Source of the DNA: Microlunatus panaciterrae
Lineage (GTDB): Bacteria > Actinomycetota > Actinomycetes > Propionibacteriales > Propionibacteriaceae
Direction: 5' to 3'
Assembly: GCF_016907535.1 (NCBI RefSeq)
Contig: NZ_JAFBCF010000001.1
Coordinates: forward strand, 2,046,001 to 2,110,000
DNA: 64,000 bases
The position numbers were made by a program, and so were the translations under genes. The notes beneath the pieces are model-generated. The model was not told the origin of the DNA, did not search any database, and was given only the letters and a program-made list of their open reading frames with translations. Shown here piece by piece: positions 52,851 to 60,900 of this stretch (position 1 is its first letter; each line of letters begins with the position of its first letter).

Positions 52851-54770
52851 ATGACGCACTTCATGCCACGCAGACAGTTCCTGGCCCTGGGAGGGAGTCT
52901 GGCCGGGGCTTCCCTCCTGGGCGGCTGCGGACTCTTCTCCATGGACCCGAAGAAGGAGAGCAGCGGAGGAGCCGGCAAGAAGGGACTCCAGTCCCCGATT
53001 CTGGACGACCGAGTCAAGTCCGGCGCCCTTCCGCCCGTCGAGCAGCGGTTGCCCACCAAGCCCCGGGTCATCCAGCCGCTCCAGCAGGCCGGGATCTACG
53101 GTGGGACCCTGCAGACCGGGGACGTGAGCACTGACCCCAGCTGGATGTGGATGACCGTCACCCACGACCATCTGGTCACCTGGGACCCGGGCTACAGCAA
53201 GATCATTCCCAACGTCGCCGAAAGCTTCGAGATCGTCGACAATGGGAAGGAGTACGTCTTCACCCTTCGCGAGGGAATGAAGTGGTCCGACGGTGAGCCC
53301 TTCAACGCCGACGACCTGCTGTTCTGGTACAAGGAGATCCTGCTCAACAAGAGTCTCACCCCCGTTGTCCCCAGCCAGCTGAAGGTGGGCGACAAACCCT
53401 TGACGGTGGAGAAGCTGGGCGAATACCAGGTGAAGTTCTCCTTCCCTTCGCCGAGCGCGCTGTTCTTGGAGCAGCTTGCTCCGCACGGTCCGCCTTTCAG
53501 GCTGATGCCCCGGCACTACCTGGAGAAGTTCCACAAGAACTTCAACAAGTCGCTGCCCGATGACTGGGCTGAGACGTTCCTGCAGAAGATGGATGAGCTG
53601 GAGAACGTCGACCTGCCAGTGCTCAGCGCCTGGATCCCCAAGAACCCGCACGGCGACGGTGGCCGTCAGGTGTGGCAACGAAACCCCTTCTACTGGAAGG
53701 TCGACGCCGACGGCAGTCAACTGCCCTACATTGACGAGGTCGTTTTCACCTTCTTGGAGGAGGGGCCCTTCCTGCTGCGCCTCGCCAACGGTGACATCGA
53801 CTTCTACCAGCGGGCGGAAATCACGGTGCCCAAGAACCAGCCGGTGCTGAGCGAAGGCCAGAAGGCGGGCGACTACAAGCTGGTCAAGCTCAAGGACCCG
53901 AACCACAACACCATCGGCATCTGCTTCAACCTGACCCACAAGGACGCGACGAAGCGCCGGATGTACCAGAACAAGGACTTCCGCATCGGGCTGTCACATG
54001 CCATCAACCGTCAAGAGATCATCAACCTGGTCTACCTACGCCAGGGGGAGATCTGGCAGACGGCGCCGCGGCCGGACGTCCCGTTCTACGACTCCGACGA
54101 CTTTGGGAAGCAGTACACCGAGTTCAACCTGGACTTGGCCAAGCAGCACCTGGAGAAGGCGGGTTACGGCAAGTTGGATGAGAGGAAACGACGTCTCGGC
54201 GCCGACGGGAAGCCACTGGTGATCACCGTTCTCTGCCAGTCGCGCTATCCCGACATGATCGATGCCATGGAGTTCATCAAGCGCACCTGGTCTCAGGTCG
54301 GTGTGGAGCTGAGAATCGACACCGTGAGCTCGGAGCTGGTGTCGACCCGGATGGACGCCAACGACTACGACTGCACCCTGGACAAGGGCGAGGTCGGCTA
54401 CCTGGACCTTCTCGGAGATCCGCGGTGGCTGTTCGCGACCGGCGGGTCGTCGTATGCGCCACTCTGGTCTCGTTGGTATGAGGGCGGTACGCCCAACGAG
54501 GAGCCACCTGAGGCGATGAAGCGCCAGATGGCGATCTACCGGCAGAAGGTCTTCGCCTCCACTGACAAGGATGTCCAGTACGCCGGCATCCGCGAGATCA
54601 TCGAGATCGCCCGCGACGAGTTCTGGACGATGGGGATCAGTCTGCCGGGGCAACCGTTTGCGGTGGTGAGCAACCGCATGCATAACGTGCCTGGGGACGA
54701 CCAGATGTGGCTGTCCTTCAAGGCTCCCTATCCGGCGGTGACCAATATGACCCAGTACTACATCCAGTGA
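52851..54770 (+). CDS. ABC importer substrate-binding lipoprotein (SBP_bac_5 family)
   Basis: 639-aa extracytoplasmic lipoprotein of the oligopeptide/nickel-binding class, a class that in actinobacteria and Thermotogales also binds plant oligosaccharides. Seen: twin-arginine-like RRQFLALGG and lipobox LLGGC (Cys26), so Tat export and lipidation are likely. SBP_bac_5 blocks follow: AESFEIVDNGKEYVFTLREG, KWSDGEPFNADDLLFWYKEI, KDFRIGLSHAINRQEI and PLWSRWYEGG. Length exceeds the usual ~540 aa. ATG 52851 has AAAGG at 8 nt. First gene of the five-gene importer. Confidence 0.92.
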   Translation: MTHFMPRRQFLALGGSLAGASLLGGCGLFSMDPKKESSGGAGKKGLQSPILDDRVKSGALPPVEQRLPTKPRVIQPLQQAGIYGGTLQTGDVSTDPSWMWMTVTHDHLVTWDPGYSKIIPNVAESFEIVDNGKEYVFTLREGMKWSDGEPFNADDLLFWYKEILLNKSLTPVVPSQLKVGDKPLTVEKLGEYQVKFSFPSPSALFLEQLAPHGPPFRLMPRHYLEKFHKNFNKSLPDDWAETFLQKMDELENVDLPVLSAWIPKNPHGDGGRQVWQRNPFYWKVDADGSQLPYIDEVVFTFLEEGPFLLRLANGDIDFYQRAEITVPKNQPVLSEGQKAGDYKLVKLKDPNHNTIGICFNLTHKDATKRRMYQNKDFRIGLSHAINRQEIINLVYLRQGEIWQTAPRPDVPFYDSDDFGKQYTEFNLDLAKQHLEKAGYGKLDERKRRLGADGKPLVITVLCQSRYPDMIDAMEFIKRTWSQVGVELRIDTVSSELVSTRMDANDYDCTLDKGEVGYLDLLGDPRWLFATGGSSYAPLWSRWYEGGTPNEEPPEAMKRQMAIYRQKVFASTDKDVQYAGIREIIEIARDEFWTMGISLPGQPFAVVSNRMHNVPGDDQMWLSFKAPYPAVTNMTQYYIQ

Positions 54771-54833
54771 CGTGATGCCGCTGCCAGCACCCATGGGCGT
54801 CGCAATGTTCTCATTGAAGGGTTTGGTGATCTG

Positions 54834-55832
54834 ATGCTCGGGTTCATGGTGCGGAGGATCCTCTACATGATCCCGACGTTGTTCCTGATCTCGATCGTGG
54901 CCTTCGCCATCATCGCCTTGCCGCCGGGCGACTACCTGACCACACTGATCGCCCAGATGCGGGCCCAGGGCGGCGACGTGGATCCGGCACGGATCGCGGC
55001 GCTCGAGGTCCGGTACGGATTGAACGAGCCGGTGTACGCCCAGTACCTGAAGTGGATCTCGTCCATCATCATGCACGGGGACTTTGGCCAGTCCTTCCAG
55101 CTCAATCGGCCGGTCAGTTCGGTGCTGGCGCAGCGCCTCCCGTTGACCGTCACCATTGCCGTCTTCACCCTGCTCTTCACCTGGGTGGTCGCCTTTCCGG
55201 TCGGGGTGTACTCGGCCGTCAAGCAGTACACGTTGGGTGACTACGTCGCGACGACGATCGGATTCCTCGGGCTGGCGGTGCCCAACTTCCTGATCGCCTT
55301 GGTGCTCATGTTCATTGGCTATCGCTACTTCGGCCTGAGCGTCGGCGGGCTCTTCTCCCCGGAGTACATTGACGCCGGTTGGAATCTGGGCAAGCTCGTG
55401 GACATGTTGAGCCACATCTGGGTGCCCGTCGTGGTGCTTGGTATGGCAGGAACCGCTGGCCTGATCAGGATCCTGCGCGCGAACCTGCTGGATGAGTTGC
55501 GCAAGCCCTATGTCGTCGCCGCCCGCGCGAGAGGCGTTCCCGAGCGTCGGCTGATCATGAAGTATCCACTGCGGGTCGCCATGAATCCGTTCATCTCGAC
55601 TGTGGGCTGGATCTTGCCGGTGCTGGTCTCCGGGGAGGTGATCGTGGCCCAGGTGCTGTCGCTGCCCACGACGGGACCCGTTCTGCTCAGCTCGTTGTTG
55701 AGTCAGGACATGTATCTCGCAGGATCGATCATCTTGATCATGAGCGTGCTCACCGTCATCGGCACGCTTCTGTCCGATTTCGCTCTGGCCTGGCTCGACC
55801 CTCGGGTCCGGCTGCGCGGGTTCTCGGGGTAG
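54834..55832 (+). CDS. ABC importer permease 1 (DppB/OppB-like)
   Basis: 332-aa membrane protein with N-terminal ILYMIPTLFLISIVAFAII and typical BPD_transp_1 regions: FTLLFTWVVAFPVGVYSAV, IGFLGLAVPNFLIALVLM and the EAA-type loop ARARGVPERRLIMKYPLRVA. The LPPGDYLTTLIAQ periplasmic stretch is characteristic of the DppB group. ATG 54834 and ATG 54846 are both possible; AAGGG lies 12 nt before the first. Lies 63 nt after the binding protein. Confidence 0.92.
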   Translation: MLGFMVRRILYMIPTLFLISIVAFAIIALPPGDYLTTLIAQMRAQGGDVDPARIAALEVRYGLNEPVYAQYLKWISSIIMHGDFGQSFQLNRPVSSVLAQRLPLTVTIAVFTLLFTWVVAFPVGVYSAVKQYTLGDYVATTIGFLGLAVPNFLIALVLMFIGYRYFGLSVGGLFSPEYIDAGWNLGKLVDMLSHIWVPVVVLGMAGTAGLIRILRANLLDELRKPYVVAARARGVPERRLIMKYPLRVAMNPFISTVGWILPVLVSGEVIVAQVLSLPTTGPVLLSSLLSQDMYLAGSIILIMSVLTVIGTLLSDFALAWLDPRVRLRGFSG

Positions 55833-55840
55833 GGAGCGCC

Positions 55841-57040
55841 ATGACTGAACATCCGTCCAACGTCGGCGTCGATCCCGCGCTCGATCCTCCCGCAGAGCCG
55901 ACTTCGCGGTCAGAGCCGCTGCTGATCAAGGAAGCCCCGGCGGCCGAGGAGGCGATCTACACCGCCAGTCAGTCCGAACTGGTCTGGCGGGCGTTCAAGA
56001 AGCACAAACTGGCCATGGTCGGCGCCGTTGTCGTCATCCTCTTCTACCTGATCGCATTGTTCGCCGAGTTCCTGGCTCCGTTCAACACCGACAACTTCGA
56101 CCAGAACTATGCCTACGCGCCTCCGCAACGGATCCACTTTCTGGACACCTCCGACGGGGTGGACTTCGGGCTGTACGTGAACGGCTACACCGCCAAGGTG
56201 AATCCCGAGACTCTGGCAGTGCAGTACCAGACGGACAAGTCGGTCAAGATACCCCTCCAGTTGTTCGACCGGTCCGCGGAGCCCTACCGCATGTGGGGGC
56301 TCTTCGAGGGGAACGTGCACCTCATCGGCCCGGTCGACAACAAGCAGCCGATGTACCTGCTGGGATCGGACCGCAACGGTCGGGACATGCTCTCGCGGGT
56401 CACATACGGGACTCGCGTGTCGATGACGATTGGTCTGGTTGGGGTGACGATGGCCTTCGTCCTCGGGGTAGTGCTGGGCGGTGTGTCCGGCTATCTGGGC
56501 GGCAAGATCGACACGGTCATCCAGCGCATCGTCGAGTTCTTCATGTCCGTCCCGTCGCTGCCGCTCTGGCTCGGGTTGGCCGCCGCCGTTCCCTCGGGTT
56601 GGGGAGCACTCCAGCGGTATTTCGCCATTACCTCGATCTTGGCCATCTTCGCCTGGACCGATCTCGCCAGGGTGACTCGTGGCCGTTTCATGTCCTTACG
56701 CGAGGAGGAGTTCATCACCTCAGCGCGACTCGACGGCAACCGCCCGCACCGAATCATCTTTCGGCACCTGTTGCCACTGTTCACCAGTCACCTGATCGCC
56801 TCGCTGACCTTGTCGATCCCGTCCATGATCTTGGCCGAGACGGCCCTGTCGTTCCTGGGGCTGGGTCTGCAACCGCCGGTGGTCAGCTGGGGCGTCCTGC
56901 TGCAGGAGTCGCAGAACATCCGCACGGTGGCGACGGCACCGTGGTTGATGTTGCCGGGTCTGGCTGTTGTGGTCGCTGTGCTGGCGTTGAATTTCGTCGG
57001 AGATGGGTTGCGCGATGCCGCCGACCCCTACAAGCAGTAG
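55841..57040 (+). CDS. ABC importer permease 2 (DppC/OppC-like) with long extracytoplasmic insert
   Basis: 399-aa permease, ~100 aa longer than usual DppC. A soluble N-terminal ~45 residues precede the OppC_N segment WRAFKKHKLAMVGAVVVILF. An insert of about 110 residues (QNYAYAPPQRIHFLDTSDG to MYLLGSDRNGRDMLS) lies between TM1 and the transport domain. Transport-domain features: VSMTIGLVGVTMAFVLGVVL, the EAA loop ARLDGNRPHRIIFRHLLP and LSFLGLGLQPPVVSWG. ATG 55841 has GGGAG at 5 nt, 8 nt after permease 1. Confidence 0.92.
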   Translation: MTEHPSNVGVDPALDPPAEPTSRSEPLLIKEAPAAEEAIYTASQSELVWRAFKKHKLAMVGAVVVILFYLIALFAEFLAPFNTDNFDQNYAYAPPQRIHFLDTSDGVDFGLYVNGYTAKVNPETLAVQYQTDKSVKIPLQLFDRSAEPYRMWGLFEGNVHLIGPVDNKQPMYLLGSDRNGRDMLSRVTYGTRVSMTIGLVGVTMAFVLGVVLGGVSGYLGGKIDTVIQRIVEFFMSVPSLPLWLGLAAAVPSGWGALQRYFAITSILAIFAWTDLARVTRGRFMSLREEEFITSARLDGNRPHRIIFRHLLPLFTSHLIASLTLSIPSMILAETALSFLGLGLQPPVVSWGVLLQESQNIRTVATAPWLMLPGLAVVVAVLALNFVGDGLRDAADPYKQ

Positions 57041-57048
57041 GAGACGCC

Positions 57049-58155
57049 ATGTCACAGCCAGAAATTCTGCTCGAGATCAAGGACCTCAAGACCCACTTCT
57101 TCCTGCACGAGGGAATCGTGCGTGCTGTTGACGGTGTGAACCTGACCGTCCCGGCGGGGAAGACGATCTGTGTCGTGGGCGAGTCCGGCTGCGGGAAGAG
57201 CATCATGGCGCGGTCGATTCTGCGGCTGATCGAACGGCCGGGACGCATCGTCGGCGGTGAGCTGCTGTGGTCGGGACAGAGTCGTGGCGGTGGCACCGTC
57301 GAACAGCGGAACCCGGACGACCAGGGGGCGAAGCGGCCGGGCACTGTCGACCTGGCGACCCTGGACGCGAGCAGCGAGGAGCTCAGAAACATCCGGGGTG
57401 CCCAGATAGCCATGGTCTTTCAGGAGCCGATGGCATCCCTTTCTCCCATGTACACGGTGGGCAACCAGCTCACCGAGGCGATCCGGCTGCATCTCCCGAT
57501 GAGCCCGAGAGAGGCTCGGCAGCGGGGTCTCCAGTTGCTGGAGCATGTGGGCATCCCGCGTGCTTCCCGGATCATGGAGAGCTACCCGTTCCAGCTCTCC
57601 GGCGGGATGTGCCAACGCGTCATGATCGCCATTGCCCTGTCCTGCGGGCCGCAATTGCTGATCGCAGATGAGCCGACGACTGCTCTGGACGTGACCACGC
57701 AGGCCAGGATCATCGATCTGCTGCGCGACCTGCAGGACGAGACCGGAATGGCCATGATGTTCATCACCCACGACCTCGGGGTGGTTGCGGAGGTGGCGGA
57801 TGAGGTCGTCGTCATGTATCTCGGCACGGTTGTCGAGCAAGGCAACGTCGACGACCTGTTCCACGATCCCCAGCACCCGTACACCAAGGCCTTGCTGCGC
57901 TCGATCCCCAAGATGGGCAGCGGGAGGCGCGAGGCCCTGGCGACCATCCGAGGTCAGGTGCCGCACCCCCAGAACCGGCCGGCGGGGTGCCCGTTTCATC
58001 CGCGCTGCGACTATGCGATGCCGGGTCTGTGTGACCAGGTGGAGCCGCCGCTGGTGAAACTGGGACCGCGGCGAGTCTCACGCTGCGTTCTGCACGATCG
58101 AGCCTTGATGGCCAGCCATGGTGTGTCAGCTACCGAGCAGAAGGAAGACGCATGA
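57049..58155 (+). CDS. ABC importer ATPase 1 (DppD/OppD-like)
   Basis: 368-aa ATPase: Walker A GESGCGKS, signature [16 protein letters not shown], Walker [14 protein letters not shown]-loop [14 protein letters not shown], and the C-terminal oligopeptide-class domain with [16 protein letters not shown] cysteines (possible Fe-S or metal site known in this class). An insert between Walker A and Q-loop ([20 protein letters not shown]) is unusual. ATG 57049 has TAGGAG upstream. Confidence 0.93.
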   Translation: MSQPEILLEIKDLKTHFFLHEGIVRAVDGVNLTVPAGKTICVVGESGCGKSIMARSILRLIERPGRIVGGELLWSGQSRGGGTVEQRNPDDQGAKRPGTVDLATLDASSEELRNIRGAQIAMVFQEPMASLSPMYTVGNQLTEAIRLHLPMSPREARQRGLQLLEHVGIPRASRIMESYPFQLSGGMCQRVMIAIALSCGPQLLIADEPTTALDVTTQARIIDLLRDLQDETGMAMMFITHDLGVVAEVADEVVVMYLGTVVEQGNVDDLFHDPQHPYTKALLRSIPKMGSGRREALATIRGQVPHPQNRPAGCPFHPRCDYAMPGLCDQVEPPLVKLGPRRVSRCVLHDRALMASHGVSATEQKEDA

Positions 58156-59243
58156 GCGGGGAGGGTCCCAATCAGGTGAGCGACAGTCAGACCTTGCTGA
58201 AGGTCGAGGAACTGGCCATGAGGTTCCCGGTCCGTGGCCGAGGGCTGTTCTCACGGACGACCGGCTGGGTGCATGCCGTCAATGGCGTCAGCCTAGAGGT
58301 CAAGAAGGGTGAGGTCCTCGGCCTTGTGGGGGAGTCCGGATGCGGTAAGACGACCTTGGGCCGGTGCATCGTGCGCAGTCTGAAGCCCAGCGAAGGACAT
58401 CTGTACTACCGGCAGCCCAACGGCGAGACGGCCGACCTCGCCACCTTGGGAACTAGTGACCTGCGGCCGCTGCAGCGGCAGATCCGGGTCATCTTCCAGG
58501 ATCCGTTCTCCTCGTTGAACCCACGGATGACGATCAGGCAGATCGTGGGCGACCCGTTGAAGGCCAGCGGGTTGTCGGGCGGGTCAGAGCTGGAGGACCG
58601 AGTAGCAGCGATGCTTCGTCGCGTGGGGCTTTCGCCGGGTCACATGCACCGCTATCCGCACGCCTTCTCCGGTGGAGAGCGGCAGCGGGTCAACATCGCC
58701 CGAGCGTTGATCATGGAACCGCGGCTGGTCATCGCCGACGAAGCTGTGTCGGCTCTCGACGTGTCGGTGCGGGCCCAGGTGCTCAACCTGCTCCGTGATC
58801 TGCAGGACGAGTTCGACCTGACCTATCTGTTCATCTCCCACGACATGTCGGTGGTCGAGAACATCTGCGATCGGGTGGCGGTGATGTATCTAGGAAAGAT
58901 CGTGGAGCTCGCTGACACGGCGGAGCTTTACGCGGAACCACAACATCCCTACACGGAAGCCCTCTTGTCGGCGGTGCCCAAGCCCGATCCGCGGCTGCGC
59001 GGTGCAGGTCGCCGGATCAGGCTGTCGGACGACTTCCCCGACCCGGCGAGCCCACCCTCGGGCTGCTTCTTTCACACCCGCTGCCGGTACGCCGACGATC
59101 AGGACTGCGTCAACCGGCGTCCCGAGCTGCGCAGCGTCGGGGCGGACGGACATTCGGCTGCGTGCCACTACAGTGAGAAGCTCGAGCTCGCCCCAGCCGT
59201 TGAACCGGAGCTAGCGGACGACGTGAGCATCACTAGCCCCTGA
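58152..59243 (+). CDS. ABC importer ATPase 2 (DppF/OppF-like)
   Basis: 363-aa ATPase: Walker A GESGCGKTT, Q-loop IFQDPFSSLNPRMTI, signature FSGGERQRVNIARALI, Walker B LVIADEAVSALD, H-loop FISHDMSVVENICD, and C-terminal GCFFHTRCRYADDQDC. Overlaps the previous gene (ATGA) with GAAGGAAG upstream. Pairs with ATPase 1 to energise the importer. Convergent with the downstream IclR gene (34-nt gap). Confidence 0.93.
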   Translation: MSGEGPNQVSDSQTLLKVEELAMRFPVRGRGLFSRTTGWVHAVNGVSLEVKKGEVLGLVGESGCGKTTLGRCIVRSLKPSEGHLYYRQPNGETADLATLGTSDLRPLQRQIRVIFQDPFSSLNPRMTIRQIVGDPLKASGLSGGSELEDRVAAMLRRVGLSPGHMHRYPHAFSGGERQRVNIARALIMEPRLVIADEAVSALDVSVRAQVLNLLRDLQDEFDLTYLFISHDMSVVENICDRVAVMYLGKIVELADTAELYAEPQHPYTEALLSAVPKPDPRLRGAGRRIRLSDDFPDPASPPSGCFFHTRCRYADDQDCVNRRPELRSVGADGHSAACHYSEKLELAPAVEPELADDVSITSP

Positions 59244-59277
59244 TCCTCAGCGTCTGGGGACCACAGTCAGCATGGAA

Positions 59278-60078
59278 TCAGTCCCCGGTGCTGTTGATCG
59301 CCGTGGCCAGTTCGGCAGCGACCTTCAGCAGGTATGGGCCAACACTTTCGGCAACCTCCGGCGTCAGCCGGGCTGAAGGACCAGACACGGAGATCGCGGC
59401 TTGGATGCCAGTGCCCAGGACGGGTGCCGCGATACAGCGCACCCCGATCTCCTGTTCGCCGTTGTCTTCGGCCCAGCCGCGCTGACGGATCCGCTCCAGG
59501 TCCTTCATCAGCTCGTCGGCGGTGGTGATGGTCTGCGTGGTCATGGCCGGCATTCCGTTGCGCTGGAGGATCTCCTTCACGGACGAGTCTGGCAGCTGTG
59601 CCAATAGAGCCTTGCCTACTCCCGTGCAGTGCGGCAGTACGCGGCGCCCGATCTCGGTGAACATCCGCATCGAATGCCGGGACGGGACCTGTGCCACATA
59701 GACGACGAGATCGCCTTCCCGAATGGCGAAGTTCGACGTCTCTTCGGTGAAATTGACCAGTTCGGTCAGGAATGGCTTGGCCGTCGCCCCCAGCGTCTGA
59801 CTGGCAACCTCGCCCAGCCGGATCAGCCGTGGGCCGAGGGCGTAGCGTCGTGAGGGCGTTTGGCGGACATGACCCAACGCGACCAGGGCCTTGAGCAGTC
59901 TGTGTACGGTCGGGAGGGGGAGTCCGGAAGTGGTCGACAACTCGCTGATGGTTACTGAGGAACCGTGGTCAGCGATCAGGTCCAGAAGTTCGAAAGCACG
60001 CGAGACCGTCTGGACGCCATTCAAGGGCTTATCAATGACCGCCGCCTTCGGTTTCAGAGCACGAGAACATCTCGTCAT
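59278..60078 (-). CDS. IclR-family transcriptional regulator 2
   Basis: 266-aa regulator: helix-turn-helix with TVSRAFELLDLIADHG, VTISELSTTSGLPLPTVHRLL; ligand domain with VYVAQVPSRHSMRMFTEIG, HCTGVGKALLAQLPD, EDNGEQEIGVRCIAAPV and ISVSGPSARLTPE. ATG 60078 is the only sensible start in the family's usual position, but no ribosome-binding site precedes it. The frame stays open into the repeat region, which is not coding. The convergent position beside the importer makes it the leading candidate regulator of sites A-C. Confidence 0.9.
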   Translation of the reverse strand: MTRCSRALKPKAAVIDKPLNGVQTVSRAFELLDLIADHGSSVTISELSTTSGLPLPTVHRLLKALVALGHVRQTPSRRYALGPRLIRLGEVASQTLGATAKPFLTELVNFTEETSNFAIREGDLVVYVAQVPSRHSMRMFTEIGRRVLPHCTGVGKALLAQLPDSSVKEILQRNGMPAMTTQTITTADELMKDLERIRQRGWAEDNGEQEIGVRCIAAPVLGTGIQAAISVSGPSARLTPEVAESVGPYLLKVAAELATAINSTGD

Positions 60079-60188
60079 TATACAACTGCGCGTCGGTCTA
60101 CTCCCACGACATCTCTGCGGCCCCGGGTTCCGGGTCGGGTCGACAGTGATGAGGCCCACCGCCCGGCTCTGGCCATACTGCTGCACCC

Positions 60189-60245
60189 GAGCCTGAGTAC
60201 GCGCCCTGAGCCTGAGTACGCGCCCTGAGCCTGAGTACGCGCCCT
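60189..60245. repeat. three tandem 19-bp repeats
   Basis: Three exact copies of GAGCCTGAGTACGCGCCCT, followed directly by GAGCCTGTCGAAGGG, the dispersed-repeat core. The units look like slippage-amplified half-repeats. Confidence 0.9.
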
Positions 60246-60381
60246 GAGCCTGTCGAAGGGCTCCGGAGTTCCCAAGGTGCCAAGGACCTTGGCCCCCATG
60301 TGAACGTCCACCAGACGCCATGATGCCCGTCGGCTTTGGGGGACTCGCAGGCGCGGGCTTCGGCGGGCTTTCTCACTAAGT

Positions 60382-60473
60382 CCCTTCGACAGGCTCAGGG
60401 CAGCGCCCATCGACAGGCTCAGGGCAGCGCCCTTCGACAGGCTCAGGGCAGCGCCCTTCGACAGGCTCAGGGC
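60382..60473. repeat. tandem 24-bp repeats with CCTTCGACAGGCTCAGGG core
   Basis: Nearly four contiguous copies of a 24-bp unit (CCCTTCGACAGGCTCAGGG plus CAGCG); copy 2 has CCCA for CCCT and copy 4 is partial. The core is the reverse complement of the dispersed repeat at 60246 and 26716. No unique spacers. Confidence 0.9.
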
Positions 60474-60531
60474 GAGCATGGGCGGCGGAGTTTGGAAGAG
60501 CTGACGGCTGCCGCTAACCTAGGAGATAGAG

Positions 60532-60547
60532 ATACCCCCCTGGGTAT
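60532..60547. promoter_or_regulatory. CsoR/CstR-type operator
   Basis: ATACCC-CCCT-GGGTAT, a perfect 6-bp inverted repeat with a 4-bp spacer, 24 nt upstream of the rhodanese start and overlapping the expected promoter. CsoR-family repressors (Cu or persulfide sensors) bind this type of TACCC-N-GGGTA box. With the downstream genes, a persulfide-sensing CstR-like repressor is the likelier ligand. The regulator gene is not in the window. Confidence 0.7.
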
Positions 60548-60571
60548 ACGAATACTGCCAAGGAGCCGCCC

Positions 60572-60895
60572 GTGTCAGAGATCAACCAGACCGACTTCGC
60601 TCGCACCCACTGTGACGGCCGATCCCAGGTTGTCGATGTTCGCGAGCGCGAGGAGTTCGCCTCCGGACACGTACCCGGCGCCAGGTGGATCCCGATGGGC
60701 CAGTTGACCAACCGGCTGGCCGAGATCGACAGGACTCAGCCGGTCTACGTGATCTGCGCCACCGGCGGACGCAGCTCGGCCATGACCGATGTGCTGCGCC
60801 ACCACGGCTTCGACGCCCGCTCTGTGGCCGGCGGCACCAGCGCCTGGATGGCAGCTGGCCGTGTAATCGACTACGGCACCCCGGAAGGACATTGA
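60572..60895 (+). CDS. single-domain rhodanese
   Basis: 107-aa sulfurtransferase with active-site loop ICATGGRS (Cys62), N-terminal VVDVREREEFASGHVPGA and C-terminal VAGGTSAWMAAG, all rhodanese hallmarks. GTG 60572 has AAGGAG at 6 nt. First gene behind the CstR-like operator. Transfers sulfane sulfur between thiol acceptors, cytoplasmic. Confidence 0.92.
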   Translation: MSEINQTDFARTHCDGRSQVVDVREREEFASGHVPGARWIPMGQLTNRLAEIDRTQPVYVICATGGRSSAMTDVLRHHGFDARSVAGGTSAWMAAGRVIDYGTPEGH

Positions 60896-60900
60896 GCCTC

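Larger units (their letters stand above)
60079..60571. other. 493-nt gap holding two tandem-repeat blocks and the sulfur-operon promoter
   Basis: Lies between divergent IclR 2 and the rhodanese operon. It contains the 19-bp and 24-bp repeat blocks described separately, an inverted relation between them (TGAGCCTGTCGAAGG versus CCTTCGACAGGCTCA, roughly 140 nt apart), and the CsoR/CstR-like operator near its right end. No coding sequence is supported. Confidence 0.65.

Noticed and set aside
59254-59290. Bidirectional terminator between the ATPase 2 and IclR 2 genes
   Set aside because: GGGGAC and GTCCCC could pair, but the loop is about 19 nt and the right arm lies within the IclR 2 coding region.
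60076-60084. TATAAT as -10 element for IclR 2
   Set aside because: It overlaps the ATG itself, so transcription would start inside the coding region.
60382-60473. CRISPR array
   Set aside because: The 24-bp units are directly contiguous, without unique spacers, and no cas genes are present.
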